Assembly (NCBI RefSeq): GCF_014217605.1
Contig: NZ_CP043639.1
Location: 2,565,501-2,629,500 of the forward strand
DNA length: 64,000 nucleotides
Reading direction: 5' to 3'
Origin: Sphingomonas sp. NBWT7
GTDB lineage: Bacteria; Pseudomonadota; Alphaproteobacteria; Sphingomonadales; Sphingomonadaceae
The notes below the pieces were generated by a model, which was given only the letters and a program-made list of their open reading frames with translations, had not been told where the DNA came from and did not search any database. Every line of letters starts with the position of its first letter. The first letter of the stretch is position 1. This document shows, piece after piece, positions 1 through 7,700 of the stretch. The position numbers and the translations under genes are program-made.

Positions 1-304
1 CCGGCGTGCAATAGCCGCACTGATAGCCGTCGTGACGGACGAACGCGGCCTGCATCGGGTGCAACGCGTCGGCGCTGCCCAGCCCCTCGATCGTCGTAAT
101 GTCATCGTCCTGATGCATCACCGCGAGCGTGAGACACGCATTGATCCGCCGTCCGTTGACCAGCACCGTGCACGCGCCGCACTGGCCGTGGTCGCACCCC
201 TTCTTGGTGCCGGTAAGGCGGAAATCCTCGCGCAGGAGGTCGAGAAGCGAGGCGCGGATATCGGGATCGGCCTCGCGCTTGCTGCCGTTGATGGTGAAGC
301 GCAT
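1..304 (-). CDS. (2Fe-2S)-binding small subunit of a molybdenum hydroxylase (partial, 3' end beyond window)
   Basis: The product is the electron-transfer subunit of a xanthine dehydrogenase/isoquinoline 1-oxidoreductase-type enzyme, carrying electrons from the molybdenum site. About 101 residues are visible from the ATG at 304. A plant-ferredoxin-type cluster is formed by Cys37, Cys42, Cys45 and Cys57 (C-x4-CGAC-x11-C). The start of the second, helical cluster domain appears near the edge as QCGYC (Cys96, Cys99). Its large subunit should lie to the left, outside the window. It is not adjacent to the other Mo-hydroxylase large subunit at 22.4-24.6 kb. The gene is divergent from the GlpQ-like gene with only about 9 bases between the start codons. 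Family assignment is firm; the substrate is unknown. Confidence 0.9.
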   Translation of the reverse strand, partial: MRFTINGSKREADPDIRASLLDLLREDFRLTGTKKGCDHGQCGACTVLVNGRRINACLTLAVMHQDDDITTIEGLGSADALHPMQAAFVRHDGYQCGYCTP

Positions 305-313
305 GACGATAGT

Positions 314-1384
314 ATGCGCGCTTCGATGATCCGATCCAAGAGTGCCGCAATAATTCTTGTTATGCTGCTGGCGGGCGGCTGCGCTTCGCGGCAACCTGTG
401 GCGATGGATCCGGTCGCCTCGCTCTCGCCCCCCATCGTCATCGCGCACCGCGGCGCCTCGGGCGAGCGGCCCGAGCACACGCTCGCCGCCTATGCACGGG
501 CGATTCAGCAGGGCGCCGACGTGATCGAGCCGGATCTGGTGCCGACGCGCGACGGCGTGCTCGTCGCGCGGCACGAGAACGAGATCAGCGAGACGACCAA
601 CGTCACCGATCACCCCGAATTCAGCGATCGCCGCGCCACCAAGACGATCGACGGCAAGACGCTGACGGGCTGGTTCACCGAGGATTTCACGCTCGCCGAA
701 CTGAAGACGCTGCGCGCGCGCGAGCGCCTGCCGCTGCTCCGCCCGGATAATACGGCCTATGACGGGCAGGAGACGATCCCGACGCTCGACGAGGTGATCG
801 CGTTCGCCAAGCGCCACGGCGTCGCGATCTATCCCGAGACCAAGCATCCGAGCTATTTCGCCGCGATCGGCCACGGCACCGATGCGCCGCTCGTCGCCGC
901 GCTCAAGGCGGCGGGGTGGGACAGCGCCGACGCACCCGTCTTCATCCAGTCGTTCGAGGTCGCGAACCTGCGGCGCCTCGCGACGATGACGAAGATCCGG
1001 CTGATCCAGCTCGTCGATGCGGATGGCACACCGGCGGATGGCGCGGCGGCGAGCTATGCCGATATGACGACGCCCGCCGGGCTAGCCGCGATCGCGCGCT
1101 ACGCCTGGGGGATCGGCCCCAACAAGGCGATGCTGTGGCAGGGGGATGCGCCGAGCACGCTCGTCCGCGACGCGCACGCCGCCGGGCTGCGCGTCCACCC
1201 CTGGACGTACCGTGCCGAGAACTACTTTCTGCCGTCACCTTTCCGCCAAGGCATGAATCCGCGCGGACACGGCGATGTCGCCGCCGAGATTGCGGCCGCG
1301 CTTCGCCTTGGTATCGACGGATTTTTCACCGATTTTCCTGCTATCGGGGTGAAGGCGCGAAACGACGCGCGGGGAGTGAAGTGA
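314..1384 (+). CDS. Glycerophosphodiester phosphodiesterase family lipoprotein (GlpQ-like)
   Basis: This predicted enzyme hydrolyses glycerophosphodiesters to glycerol 3-phosphate and an alcohol in the periplasm or at a membrane surface. From the ATG at 314 it has 356 residues. An N-terminal hydrophobic segment ends in a lipobox LLAGGC (Cys23), so it is probably lipid-anchored. The GDPD signature follows: HRGASG (catalytic His45) with PEHT, then a metal-binding ADVIEPDLVPTRDG stretch and the second His in ARHENE. The C-terminal DGFFTDFP is also typical. An in-frame ATG at 326 is an equally good start; neither has a clear Shine-Dalgarno. The stop overlaps the start of the next small gene (TGATG), suggesting a two-gene operon. 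It resembles periplasmic GlpQ more than cytosolic UgpQ. Confidence 0.9.
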   Translation: MRASMIRSKSAAIILVMLLAGGCASRQPVAMDPVASLSPPIVIAHRGASGERPEHTLAAYARAIQQGADVIEPDLVPTRDGVLVARHENEISETTNVTDHPEFSDRRATKTIDGKTLTGWFTEDFTLAELKTLRARERLPLLRPDNTAYDGQETIPTLDEVIAFAKRHGVAIYPETKHPSYFAAIGHGTDAPLVAALKAAGWDSADAPVFIQSFEVANLRRLATMTKIRLIQLVDADGTPADGAAASYADMTTPAGLAAIARYAWGIGPNKAMLWQGDAPSTLVRDAHAAGLRVHPWTYRAENYFLPSPFRQGMNPRGHGDVAAEIAAALRLGIDGFFTDFPAIGVKARNDARGVK

Positions 1385-1668
1385 TGCGTAAGATCATCGT
1401 GTGTGCGGCCGCGCTGGCGCTGCCGCTGAGCGCCGGCGGGTGCATTCGCACCGCGGCCAGCGTCGTCACCGCGCCGTTCAAGGTCGCGGGGCAGGCGGCG
1501 GACTGGGCGACGACCAGCCAGGACGAGGCGGATCGCAACTACGGCCGCAAGATGCGCAAGAAAGAAGCGCGCGAGGGCCGCGAGCGCCGCGACTGGGAAA
1601 AACGCTGCCGCCGCGATCCGGAGAATTGCGGTCGCTACGACGGCTACGTCGCCGGCCGCGACAATTAG
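1384..1668 (+). CDS. Small putative lipoprotein, Arg/Lys/Glu-rich
   Basis: This is a 94-residue protein of unknown function, translationally coupled to the GlpQ-like gene by a TGATG overlap. Residues 1-19 form a signal peptide ending SAGGC (Cys20), compatible with lipidation although the lipobox is imperfect. The mature part has a short hydrophobic stretch and then a very charged helix (KMRKKEAREGRERRDWEKRC). It contains a Cys pair (KRC...ENC) before a Tyr/Gly-rich end. Similar short envelope proteins occur in sphingomonads, but I cannot name a family. Coding is supported by the overlap, the signal peptide and sensible codon use. Confidence 0.75.
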   Translation: MRKIIVCAAALALPLSAGGCIRTAASVVTAPFKVAGQAADWATTSQDEADRNYGRKMRKKEAREGRERRDWEKRCRRDPENCGRYDGYVAGRDN

Positions 1669-1688
1669 GCGGATCCGCTAGGCCGCGT

Positions 1689-2411
1689 TCATCGCGCGCG
1701 GCCCAGCGTCTCGGCAACCGCCTGCAGCACCTGCGGGCGATGCTGCACGCCCATGTGGCTCGCCACCACCTCGATCGCGCGGCATCCCGGCTCGTCCGGC
1801 GCGTGGCAGATCAACCCGTTGACGATCCCGTCGGTGGCGCTCCAGATCGCGGTGGCGGGCACCGGCAGCGGGCGCGCGATCTCCGCCAGCCGCTCCTGCA
1901 CGGCCGGCCCGTCGACCTTCTCGCCCGTCATCCACTCGAACAGCCGCCACACATTCGTTGCGCGCGGGCTGCCGGCATAGGGCGATGCGATGGTGATCAC
2001 CTCGCGCACCAGATCGGGGCGGCGATGCGCCGCGAGCCGCGCGATCATCCCGCCCAGGCTGACGCCGACCAGCGTGACCGGCCCGTTCTGCGCCACGCTC
2101 GCCTCGAGCCGCGCAAACAGCAGTTCGGCCTCCGCGCCGATCGTGCGCACGCCGAAATTGGCGCCCATTCCCCAGCCCTCGGCGCGGTAGCCGAGCCAGC
2201 CGAGATAGCGGCGCATCGGGAACATCGATCGGTCGCCGGTGAACAGCCCCGGCAGCGTCACCACCGTCCGCCCGTCACCCTTGGGCGCCGACAGCAGCGA
2301 ACGCCGCGCGCCGAGCAGCAACATCGTGCCCGCGATCGAGCGCACCGGCTCGGCGATCCACTGCCGCGGCGGTGGCGGCGCGAGGGTGAAGGGCAGGGCG
2401 GCGGCCGTCAT
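1689..2411 (-). CDS. Alpha/beta hydrolase, lipase-like
   Basis: This is a 240-residue serine hydrolase. The nucleophile elbow is GVSLGG (GxSxG) near residue 118, preceded by the oxyanion-region motif TLPGLFTGD. A late Asp (ATDGIV) and His (ASHMGV) complete a plausible triad. The arrangement resembles triacylglycerol lipase/PGAP1-like enzymes acting on esters, but no substrate can be inferred. The ATG at 2411 is preferred; a TTG two codons upstream is the only extension. No signal peptide is evident, so a cytoplasmic location is likely. It is convergent with the small lipoprotein gene, about 20 bases away. Confidence 0.85.
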   Translation of the reverse strand: MTAAALPFTLAPPPPRQWIAEPVRSIAGTMLLLGARRSLLSAPKGDGRTVVTLPGLFTGDRSMFPMRRYLGWLGYRAEGWGMGANFGVRTIGAEAELLFARLEASVAQNGPVTLVGVSLGGMIARLAAHRRPDLVREVITIASPYAGSPRATNVWRLFEWMTGEKVDGPAVQERLAEIARPLPVPATAIWSATDGIVNGLICHAPDEPGCRAIEVVASHMGVQHRPQVLQAVAETLGRAR

Positions 2412-2521
2412 CGGCAATTCCGTAACGAGCTTGCGCAGTAGAGCGCAGCGGGCCTCGTTACAGTTCCATGACGGAACGGCGCCTGAACCGATAGCGCCGA
2501 CCTCGCGGCGTGATCGGATTG

Positions 2522-3817
2522 CTACTCGGCGCTCACCAGCAACTTGTCGATCCGTCGCCCGTCGAGGTCGACCACCTCGAACTTCCAGCCTTGCTCCACG
2601 AAGCTCTCACCCTCGCTAGGCAGATGGCGGAACACCGCCAGTGCGAGCCCAGCGACGGTCGCATAGTCGCGATCCTCGGGCAGATCGATGCCGAGCCGGT
2701 CGGCGAGCGCGTCCGCCGCCATCGTGCCGGCGACGAGCAGCGAGCCATCGTCACGCTCGACGACATTAGGCGCGTCGCCAGGGTCGCTGTCCGACGCGAA
2801 CTCGCCGGCGATCGCGGCAAGCAGGTTGGCCGGCGTCACGATCCCTTCGAAATGGCCGTATTCGTCGTGGATCAGTGCCATCGGCACGTCCGCGCGGCGC
2901 AGCGCATCGAGCGCATCCATCGCGTCGATCCGGTCGATCACCACCGGTGCCTTGCGCACCAGCTGCGCCAGATCGAGCGTCTCGCCGCGCGCGAGCGCAC
3001 GCGCGATGTCGCGCGCCTGCACCACGCCGATCACCGCGTCGATCGATCCGTTGGCGACGGGCAGGCGGCTATGCGCTGACGTAAGCAGCTTGGCGCGGAT
3101 CGCCGCATCGTCGAGCGCGGCGTCGAGCCATTCCACCTCGGTACGCGGCGTCATCACCTCGCGCACCGGTCGGTCGGCGAGCCGCACGACGCCCGAGATG
3201 ATCGAGCGTTCATGCTCCTCGATGATGCCCGATTTCGACGCTTCGGCGACGATGTGGTGGATCTCCTCGGCGGTGACGTGCTCCTCCGATTCGCGGTTGA
3301 GCCGCAGCAACTTGAAGATCAGCGCGCTGCTCGCATCGAGCAGCCAGACGAGCGGCTTGGTGCCGACCGCCAGCCACGTCATCGGCAGTGCGATCCAGGC
3401 CGCGACCGGCTCCGGCTTTCGCAACGCGAACTGCTTGGGGACGAGCTCGCCCAGGATCAGCGAGGCGAAGGTCGTCAGCCCGATCACCAGCGTCAGCCCG
3501 ATCGTGTGCGCCGCCGCCGTAGGCACGCCGAGCGCCGCAATCCGCGCCGCTGTCGGCTCACCCAGGCTTGCGCCCGAATAGGCGCCGTTGACGATCCCGA
3601 TCAGCGTGATGCCGATCTGCACCGTCGACAGGAACTTGCCGGGATCGGCCGCCAGCGTCAGCGCGGCGCGCGCGCCGCGATGCCCGCCGCGCGCCATCGC
3701 CTCCAGCCGCGCGCGCCGCGAAGATACGATCGCGAGCTCGCTCATCGCGAAGACGCCGTTCAGCGCGACGAGCGCGAGGATGATGAGGACGTCGATCCAG
3801 GGGAACGGCGGAAGCAT
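2522..3817 (-). CDS. HlyC/CorC-family membrane protein with CNNM and CBS domains
   Basis: This is a 431-residue protein of the CNNM/CorC ('hemolysin') family, proposed to take part in Mg2+/Co2+ efflux. The N-terminal DUF21/CNNM region (about 1-190) holds several membrane segments, including the first helix from residue 7 and GELVPKQFALRKPEPVA. A CBS pair follows (about 205-330; REVMTPRTEVEWLD, PMALIHDEYGHFEGIVT). The C-terminal CorC/HlyC transporter-associated domain ends the protein (GTMAADALADRLG onward). Length is normal for the family. It is divergent from the OmpA-like gene, with 126 bases between starts. The historical 'hemolysin' label should not be read as a function. Confidence 0.93.
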   Translation of the reverse strand: MLPPFPWIDVLIILALVALNGVFAMSELAIVSSRRARLEAMARGGHRGARAALTLAADPGKFLSTVQIGITLIGIVNGAYSGASLGEPTAARIAALGVPTAAAHTIGLTLVIGLTTFASLILGELVPKQFALRKPEPVAAWIALPMTWLAVGTKPLVWLLDASSALIFKLLRLNRESEEHVTAEEIHHIVAEASKSGIIEEHERSIISGVVRLADRPVREVMTPRTEVEWLDAALDDAAIRAKLLTSAHSRLPVANGSIDAVIGVVQARDIARALARGETLDLAQLVRKAPVVIDRIDAMDALDALRRADVPMALIHDEYGHFEGIVTPANLLAAIAGEFASDSDPGDAPNVVERDDGSLLVAGTMAADALADRLGIDLPEDRDYATVAGLALAVFRHLPSEGESFVEQGWKFEVVDLDGRRIDKLLVSAE

Positions 3818-3943
3818 GGTGTGACGATCTCTTGGCGGGAAAAGCCGTCGCCGACAACCACCCGCGTCAGCGATGGTTCAGCACGCAGGCGGAACAACCG
3901 TCGCGAAAACCGGTTTGAGGCGGAAACCGATAGGGGAATGTTG

Positions 3944-4621
3944 ATGCGTATCAAGTCAGCTCTGATTTCCACGATTGCCGGCGGCGCGCTGCTCGCGACG
4001 GCTGCGTGCACCACCGATCCCGAGACGGGCGAGCGGCGGATCTCGAAGGCGGCGATCGGCGGGATCGGCGGCGCGCTCGGCGGCTATCTGCTCGGCGATC
4101 TCGTCGGCGGGCGGCGCGATCGCACGGAAAAGATCATCGGCGCGGGCATCGGCGGCATCGCCGGCGCTGGGATCGGCGCCTATATGGACAAGCAGGAACG
4201 CGATCTGCGCGCGCGTACCGCCGGCACCGACGTGCAGGTGATCCGCCAGGGCGACGATCTGCTGCTCAACATCCCCAGCGGGATCAACTTTGCGTACAAT
4301 TCGGCGGCGGTGCAGCCGCAGTTCCAGCGCACGCTCGATCAGGTCGCCGGCGTGCTCAGCGAATACAACCGCACCTATGTCGACGTGTACGGCCACACCG
4401 ATTCGACCGGCAGCGACGCCTATAACCAGGGCCTGTCCGAACAGCGCGCCCGCGCCGTCGCCGATTATCTGTCGACTCGCGGGGTGCAGAGCGCACGGAT
4501 CGGCACGCGCGGCTTCGGCGAGACGCAGCCGATCGCAACCAACGAGACCGAGGAAGGGCGCGCCGCGAATCGCCGCGTCGAGATCAAGATCGTGCCGATC
4601 TCGCAGAACGAAGCAGGCTGA
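3944..4621 (+). CDS. OmpA-family lipoprotein with glycine-zipper segment
   Basis: This is a 225-residue envelope protein. A signal peptide (about 1-20) ends in ATAACT, compatible with a lipobox Cys. A glycine-zipper region follows (GGIGGALGGYLLGDLVGG and GAGIGGIAGAGIGAY), then a C-terminal OmpA-like domain (about 100-220) with the peptidoglycan-binding pattern DVYGHTDSTG and NRRVEIKI. It probably tethers the outer membrane to peptidoglycan, as Pal/YiaD-type proteins do. ATG 3944 is chosen because AGGGGA (3932-3937) lies six bases upstream; ATG 3938 abuts that site. It is convergent with tadA across a perfect hairpin. Confidence 0.92.
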   Translation: MRIKSALISTIAGGALLATAACTTDPETGERRISKAAIGGIGGALGGYLLGDLVGGRRDRTEKIIGAGIGGIAGAGIGAYMDKQERDLRARTAGTDVQVIRQGDDLLLNIPSGINFAYNSAAVQPQFQRTLDQVAGVLSEYNRTYVDVYGHTDSTGSDAYNQGLSEQRARAVADYLSTRGVQSARIGTRGFGETQPIATNETEEGRAANRRVEIKIVPISQNEAG

Positions 4622-4627
4622 GCCGGT

Positions 4628-4653
4628 GGCGCTGACGCAGGTTCGTCAGCGCC
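4628..4653. terminator. Hairpin between convergent OmpA-like gene and tadA
   Basis: There is a perfect 10-bp stem GGCGCTGACG/CGTCAGCGCC with a six-base loop. It starts seven bases after the OmpA stop and overlaps the last codons of tadA. No T-run follows on either strand, so it may be a weak or Rho-assisted bidirectional terminator. Confidence 0.5.
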
Positions 4654-5095
4654 GCGCCTGAAAGAAAGCGCGCAAAAGGTCGCGCGCCTCGCCATCACCG
4701 ATCCCGGCATAGACTTCGGGACGGTGGTGGCAGGTCGGCTGCTCGAACAGGCGTGGTCCGTGCTCGACCGCGCCGCCCTTCGCATCGCTTGCCGCATAAT
4801 AGAGCCGCGCGATCCGCGCGTGCGCGATCGCCCCGGCGCACATCGCGCACGGCTCCAGCGTCACCCACAGGTCGCAATCTTCCAGCCGGTCGCGCCCAAG
4901 CTGCGCAGCGGCGGCGCGAATCACCAGCATCTCGGCATGTGCGGTCGGATCAAGCAGGCGACGCGGCGCATTGGCCGCTGTCGCGATCACCTCGCCCTGA
5001 TACGTAACCACCGCGCCGACCGGTACTTCGCCGATCCCCGCCGCCTCGCGGGCAGCGTCTAGCGCGCGGCGCATCGGTGCGGGCAGGGGAAACAT
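4646..5095 (-). CDS. tadA: tRNA-specific adenosine deaminase (TadA-type)
   Basis: This 149-residue enzyme of the cytidine/deoxycytidylate deaminase family is predicted to convert wobble adenosine 34 of tRNA-Arg(ACG) to inosine. The zinc site is complete: HAE (His and the proton-shuttling Glu, about residues 53-55) and PCAMC (two Cys, about 82-86). GEVPVGAVV near the N-terminus is characteristic of TadA. Length fits the family. An alternative start is the internal Met at residue 8. A general nucleoside/guanine deaminase is less likely given the motif spacing. Confidence 0.9.
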   Translation of the reverse strand: MFPLPAPMRRALDAAREAAGIGEVPVGAVVTYQGEVIATAANAPRRLLDPTAHAEMLVIRAAAAQLGRDRLEDCDLWVTLEPCAMCAGAIAHARIARLYYAASDAKGGAVEHGPRLFEQPTCHHRPEVYAGIGDGEARDLLRAFFQARR

Positions 5096-5155
5096 CCCAC
5101 CGCCCGTATCGCCGATCGGTAAGGGTCGCCAGTCGAGCGACCCCCCGAAACGTGC

Positions 5156-5395
5156 TTACTGTGCCGGCGTCGGCGTCGCGCCCGGCTTCTGCACCTGGAT
5201 GCTGGGCACCTCGACCGTCTTGGTTTCGGTGCCCACGTCGATCCGCCCGACATCGGCTTTGAATTCTGGCGCCTGCCCGCCCTCCAGACGCGGCAGCTGC
5301 GCCGTCTGCGTCTGATCGATGCTGATGAACCCAGTCGCCATCCCCGCCAGAATCACGAGCGCGGCGATGCCAAGTAGGACGAGCAGGGCACGCAT
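5156..5395 (-). CDS. Small single-pass membrane protein, unknown function
   Basis: This is a 79-residue protein with one N-terminal membrane helix (about residues 2-24, LLVLLGIAALVILAGMATGF). A soluble tail follows, rich in Val, Gln, Glu and Pro, ending PGATPTPAQ. The ATG at 5395 is chosen because it places the hydrophobic segment directly at the N-terminus; reading further upstream adds a poorly coding 22-residue extension. I do not recognise a family. Coding is supported by composition and the clean signal-anchor architecture. Confidence 0.65.
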   Translation of the reverse strand: MRALLVLLGIAALVILAGMATGFISIDQTQTAQLPRLEGGQAPEFKADVGRIDVGTETKTVEVPSIQVQKPGATPTPAQ

Positions 5396-5468
5396 GACGG
5401 GTATCTCCACAACCGATTCGCTGCCGGAACAACGCCCGCCCGCGGCCAAGAGTTGCATCACCGGTCGC

Positions 5469-5497
5469 TTGACCTTTGCCCGTGCGATGGTTATCGG
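5469..5497 (+). promoter_or_regulatory. Candidate sigma-70-type promoter of rpmB
   Basis: TTGACC (5469-5474) and TATCGG (5492-5497) are separated by 17 bases, giving a start around 5504 and a leader of about 35 bases before rpmB. The -35 box is strong and the -10 box is weak. Prediction only. Confidence 0.45.
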
Positions 5498-5538
5498 CGC
5501 CGACTTTCCGGGCCAACCCGAAACTCAGGATCTGAATC

Positions 5539-5835
5539 ATGTCGCGCATCTGCGAGCTGACCGGCAAGGGCCGGCAGGTGGGACACAATGTTTCCCACGC
5601 CAACAACAAGACCAAGCGCACCTTCCTGCCCAACCTGCAGAACGTGACGCTGATGTCCGATTCGCTCGAGAAGAGCGTTCGTCTGCGCGTGTCGACGCAC
5701 GGCCTGCGCTCGGTCGAGCATAACGGCGGTCTCGACAACTGGCTGGTCAAGACGGGCGACGACAAGCTGTCGCTGCGCGCACGCCGCCTGAAGCGCGACG
5801 TCGTCAAGAAGCTGGCGGCCGCTACCGCCGCCTGA
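5539..5835 (+). CDS. rpmB: 50S ribosomal protein L28
   Basis: This 98-residue large-subunit ribosomal protein begins [20 protein letters not shown], diagnostic of L28. The alphaproteobacterial form is slightly longer than the E. coli protein and contains [10 protein letters not shown] and [11 protein letters not shown]. It is a single-gene unit with a promoter candidate at 5469-5497 and a strong terminator at 5862-5889. A weak AGGA site lies about eight bases before the ATG. Confidence 0.98.
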   Translation: MSRICELTGKGRQVGHNVSHANNKTKRTFLPNLQNVTLMSDSLEKSVRLRVSTHGLRSVEHNGGLDNWLVKTGDDKLSLRARRLKRDVVKKLAAATAA

Positions 5836-5861
5836 TTGGCGCGCGATTGCGACGCGGGAAC

Positions 5862-5893
5862 GGCCTGCTGCCCCATCGGGCAGCGGGCCTTTC
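5862..5893 (+). terminator. Rho-independent terminator of rpmB
   Basis: A 12-bp stem GGCCTGCTGCCC/GGGCAGCGGGCC (one G-U pair) with a four-base loop lies at 5862-5889 and is followed by TTTC. It starts 26 bases after the rpmB stop. Confidence 0.8.
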
Positions 5894-5922
5894 GCTGTTG
5901 TGGGGCAGCGATCGTCGCCGGC

Positions 5923-6930
5923 TCAACCGCCTAGCGCAAACTTCAGCAGATAGGTCGGGCGCCACGGCATCGCGTCATTGTCGGTCACGATCCACACCAT
6001 CGTCCGCCCGCGCTCGCGCGTGATCGCCAGTCCCTCGCAATTCTCGGCCACGAGCGGCGCGCGCAGGGTCGCGATTACCAGCCCGGCCACCTGCGCACCC
6101 GCGCGAATCGACTCGCGCGGCACGCGGACGAGCTTGGCGGAGAATTCGAACGGAAAGCGGAAGCGCCGCGTCAGGATCAGCAGGTCACCGTTGGGCAGCG
6201 TTGCCGCATCGCTCGGGTCGTAGCGCTCGGGCGGCACGAACAGGAAGCGCGCGATTCGCGTGTCCGCTCGCGTCGGATCGCCCGAGAACAGCACCGCGTG
6301 GCGCGTTCGACGGTTCGGCTTGCGCTCGGCGAGCGCGACGAAGCGGCCGTCCACCAGCCGCGCGAGCGATTCGACGCCCTGGTTGGTCGCCCAGTCGCGC
6401 ATCGCTGCCGGCCGCGCCCGCGCCGTCGCCCGGCCGAAGTCGACCGTGTAGCGCCAGATCTCGTTGTTGTTCTCAAACCCGATCCACGCCGTGCCAGTGG
6501 CGGGATCGAGCGCGATTGATTCGCTGTCGCGGTCCGATCGCGTCCACCCCGTCCCCGGCCCGGCGCGCAGCACATGACCGGTGGGATCGATCACACGGCC
6601 CCCTGCGATGGCGAAGCGCACGATGTTGCCGCCATCCGACAATAAGGTGATTCGGCCATTGCGCAGCGCGATGCCCGAGAAGCCGCCGAACGCCGGCGTC
6701 GGGCTCGTCAGCGTCACCCCGCCGATCGGGCGCAGCGCGCCGACGCGCGCCGGCCAGCCGCCGGCCGGCACGTACGGCGTCGCGCGGATTTCGGGCGTCG
6801 CGCGAATCAGCGGCAGCCGTTCGTCGCCGCTGTAACGCGGCACGGCCAGTAGCACGGCGATGATCGACAGGATGATGCGCACGCCGGTGCCATAGGCGCT
6901 TCTTGCCTGAACGGTCGATAACGAGCGCAT
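5923..6930 (-). CDS. Esterase-like activity of phytase family protein, membrane-anchored or exported
   Basis: This is a 335-residue protein of the phytase-like beta-propeller group (PF13449-type). Typical motifs are FGGFSGIAL, LLSDGGNIVRF, WTRSDRDSESIALDPATG and GFENNNEIWRY near the N-terminal half, and NCEGLAITRE near the C-terminus. A hydrophobic helix at about residues 17-31 suggests a signal anchor or an uncleaved signal peptide. The acidic and Asn residues in these repeats probably bind metal. True phytase activity is unproven for this family. It is divergent from the glycine-zipper gene at 7020. Confidence 0.82.
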   Translation of the reverse strand: MRSLSTVQARSAYGTGVRIILSIIAVLLAVPRYSGDERLPLIRATPEIRATPYVPAGGWPARVGALRPIGGVTLTSPTPAFGGFSGIALRNGRITLLSDGGNIVRFAIAGGRVIDPTGHVLRAGPGTGWTRSDRDSESIALDPATGTAWIGFENNNEIWRYTVDFGRATARARPAAMRDWATNQGVESLARLVDGRFVALAERKPNRRTRHAVLFSGDPTRADTRIARFLFVPPERYDPSDAATLPNGDLLILTRRFRFPFEFSAKLVRVPRESIRAGAQVAGLVIATLRAPLVAENCEGLAITRERGRTMVWIVTDNDAMPWRPTYLLKFALGG

Positions 6931-7019
6931 TCAGGCTTCACTCAACGCGACTCGGCCAAAAGCATGTTCATCGAGGCGGCACCCGCCACCTCGCCGGAAA
7001 CACCAACGGGAGTTGCAAG

Positions 7020-7370
7020 ATGTTCAAGAAGCTTTCGCTCGCCGGCGCCGCTCTCGCCATGAGCACGGTCGCCATGATCCCGGCCGAAGCGTCGGCACAG
7101 CGTTACTACGGCGATCGCTACGAGCGCCAGTATCGCGGCTACGACAACGGCTACCGCAACTATCGCGGCAATGATCGGCGCTATTATCGCAACCAGCGCT
7201 GCAACAGCGGCACCACCGGCACGATCGTCGGCGCGATCGCCGGCGGCCTGCTCGGCCGGGTCGTCGACAGCCGCGGTGATCGCACGCTCGGCACGGTGCT
7301 TGGCGGTGTCGGCGGCGCGGTCGCTGGTAATGCGATCGGGAAGTCGAACAATCCGCGCTACTGCCGCTAA
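7020..7370 (+). CDS. Glycine-zipper (2TM) envelope protein
   Basis: This is a 116-residue exported protein. A signal peptide (about 1-26) ends AEASAQ. A Tyr/Arg-rich stretch follows (about 27-60), then a glycine-zipper pair: GTIVGAIAGGLLGRVVD and LGTVLGGVGGAVAGNAIG. Such segments insert in or associate with membranes, as in Rickettsia 17-kDa antigen-like proteins. The ATG at 7020 is chosen for the immediate signal peptide (MFKKLSLAG); a longer reading frame to 6903 has no signal. A strong terminator follows at 7421-7450. Confidence 0.85.
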   Translation: MFKKLSLAGAALAMSTVAMIPAEASAQRYYGDRYERQYRGYDNGYRNYRGNDRRYYRNQRCNSGTTGTIVGAIAGGLLGRVVDSRGDRTLGTVLGGVGGAVAGNAIGKSNNPRYCR

Positions 7371-7420
7371 CCAGATGGCCTGACGGCCGAACCCTTCCCT
7401 CCGGTCGCGTATCGAGGGCG

Positions 7421-7456
7421 CGGGCCCGCTTCCCAACGGAGGCGGGCCCGTTGTTG
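7421..7456 (+). terminator. Rho-independent terminator after the glycine-zipper gene
   Basis: A 9-bp stem CGGGCCCGC (7421-7429)/GCGGGCCCG (7442-7450) is followed by TTGTTG. It isolates the thrS leader from upstream transcription. Confidence 0.75.
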
Positions 7457-7468
7457 TAAGCGGCGCTA

Positions 7469-7497
7469 TTGTTCGCAGCGGTTCGCGCCGCTATCTT
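7469..7497 (+). promoter_or_regulatory. Candidate promoter of the thrS leader
   Basis: TTGTTC (7469-7474) and TATCTT (7492-7497) are 17 bases apart. The predicted start lies at about 7504-7505, at the A of the leader-peptide ATG, so the peptide mRNA would be leaderless. The boxes are only partial matches to consensus. Confidence 0.45.
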
Positions 7498-7504
7498 CCG
7501 CGCC

Positions 7505-7573
7505 ATGCCGCTCGTCCGCGCCACGACTAGCACCACCACCCCGGTCACCCGGGGGCGGTCGCCCACGCGCTAG
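7505..7573 (+). CDS. Threonine-rich leader peptide upstream of thrS (candidate attenuator)
   Basis: This 22-codon frame has ATG at 7505 and TAG at 7571-7573. It contains the run TTSTTTPVT (codons at 7523-7549), six threonines in nine residues, all within the thrS leader. There is no Shine-Dalgarno, but the candidate promoter places the transcript start at the ATG. Leaderless leader peptides are known in alphaproteobacteria, for example trpL of Sinorhizobium. The Thr codons overlap the first arm of a hairpin that could control a downstream terminator. It probably acts through ribosome stalling when charged tRNA-Thr is scarce rather than as a stable product. Confidence 0.6.
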   Translation: MPLVRATTSTTTPVTRGRSPTR

Positions 7574-7652
7574 GCGCGCGGTCGGCCAGCTCGCCCGGGA
7601 ACGGGTGGGCCAGCGTCCCCTCTCGTTCCTGCACCCATCGGACGCTCTTTTC
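7539..7652 (+). promoter_or_regulatory. Candidate thrS transcription attenuator (mutually exclusive hairpins)
   Basis: There are three competing pairings. Hairpin 1:2 is CCCCGG (7539-7544) with CCGGGG (7549-7554), overlying the last Thr codons. Antiterminator 2:3 is GGGGGCG (7551-7557) with CGTCCCC (7614-7620), seven pairs including one G-U. Terminator 3:4 is AGCGTCC (7612-7618) with GGACGCT (7640-7646), followed by CTTTTC (7647-7652). A ribosome stalled on Thr codons would cover arm 1, free arm 2 and prevent the terminator. This is the classic logic of ribosome-dependent attenuation. The 21-base terminator loop and modest T-run make it weaker than textbook cases. Confidence 0.55.
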
Positions 7653-7700
7653 GCGCGGGCGCGCCTCGCCTAAGCGGCAAGCATTGCAGGAAAGCCAGTG

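Noticed and set aside
2522..3817. Hemolysin function for the CorC/HlyC-type gene
   Set aside because: The name is historical; the CNNM-CBS-CorC architecture points to ion homeostasis, and no toxin features are present.
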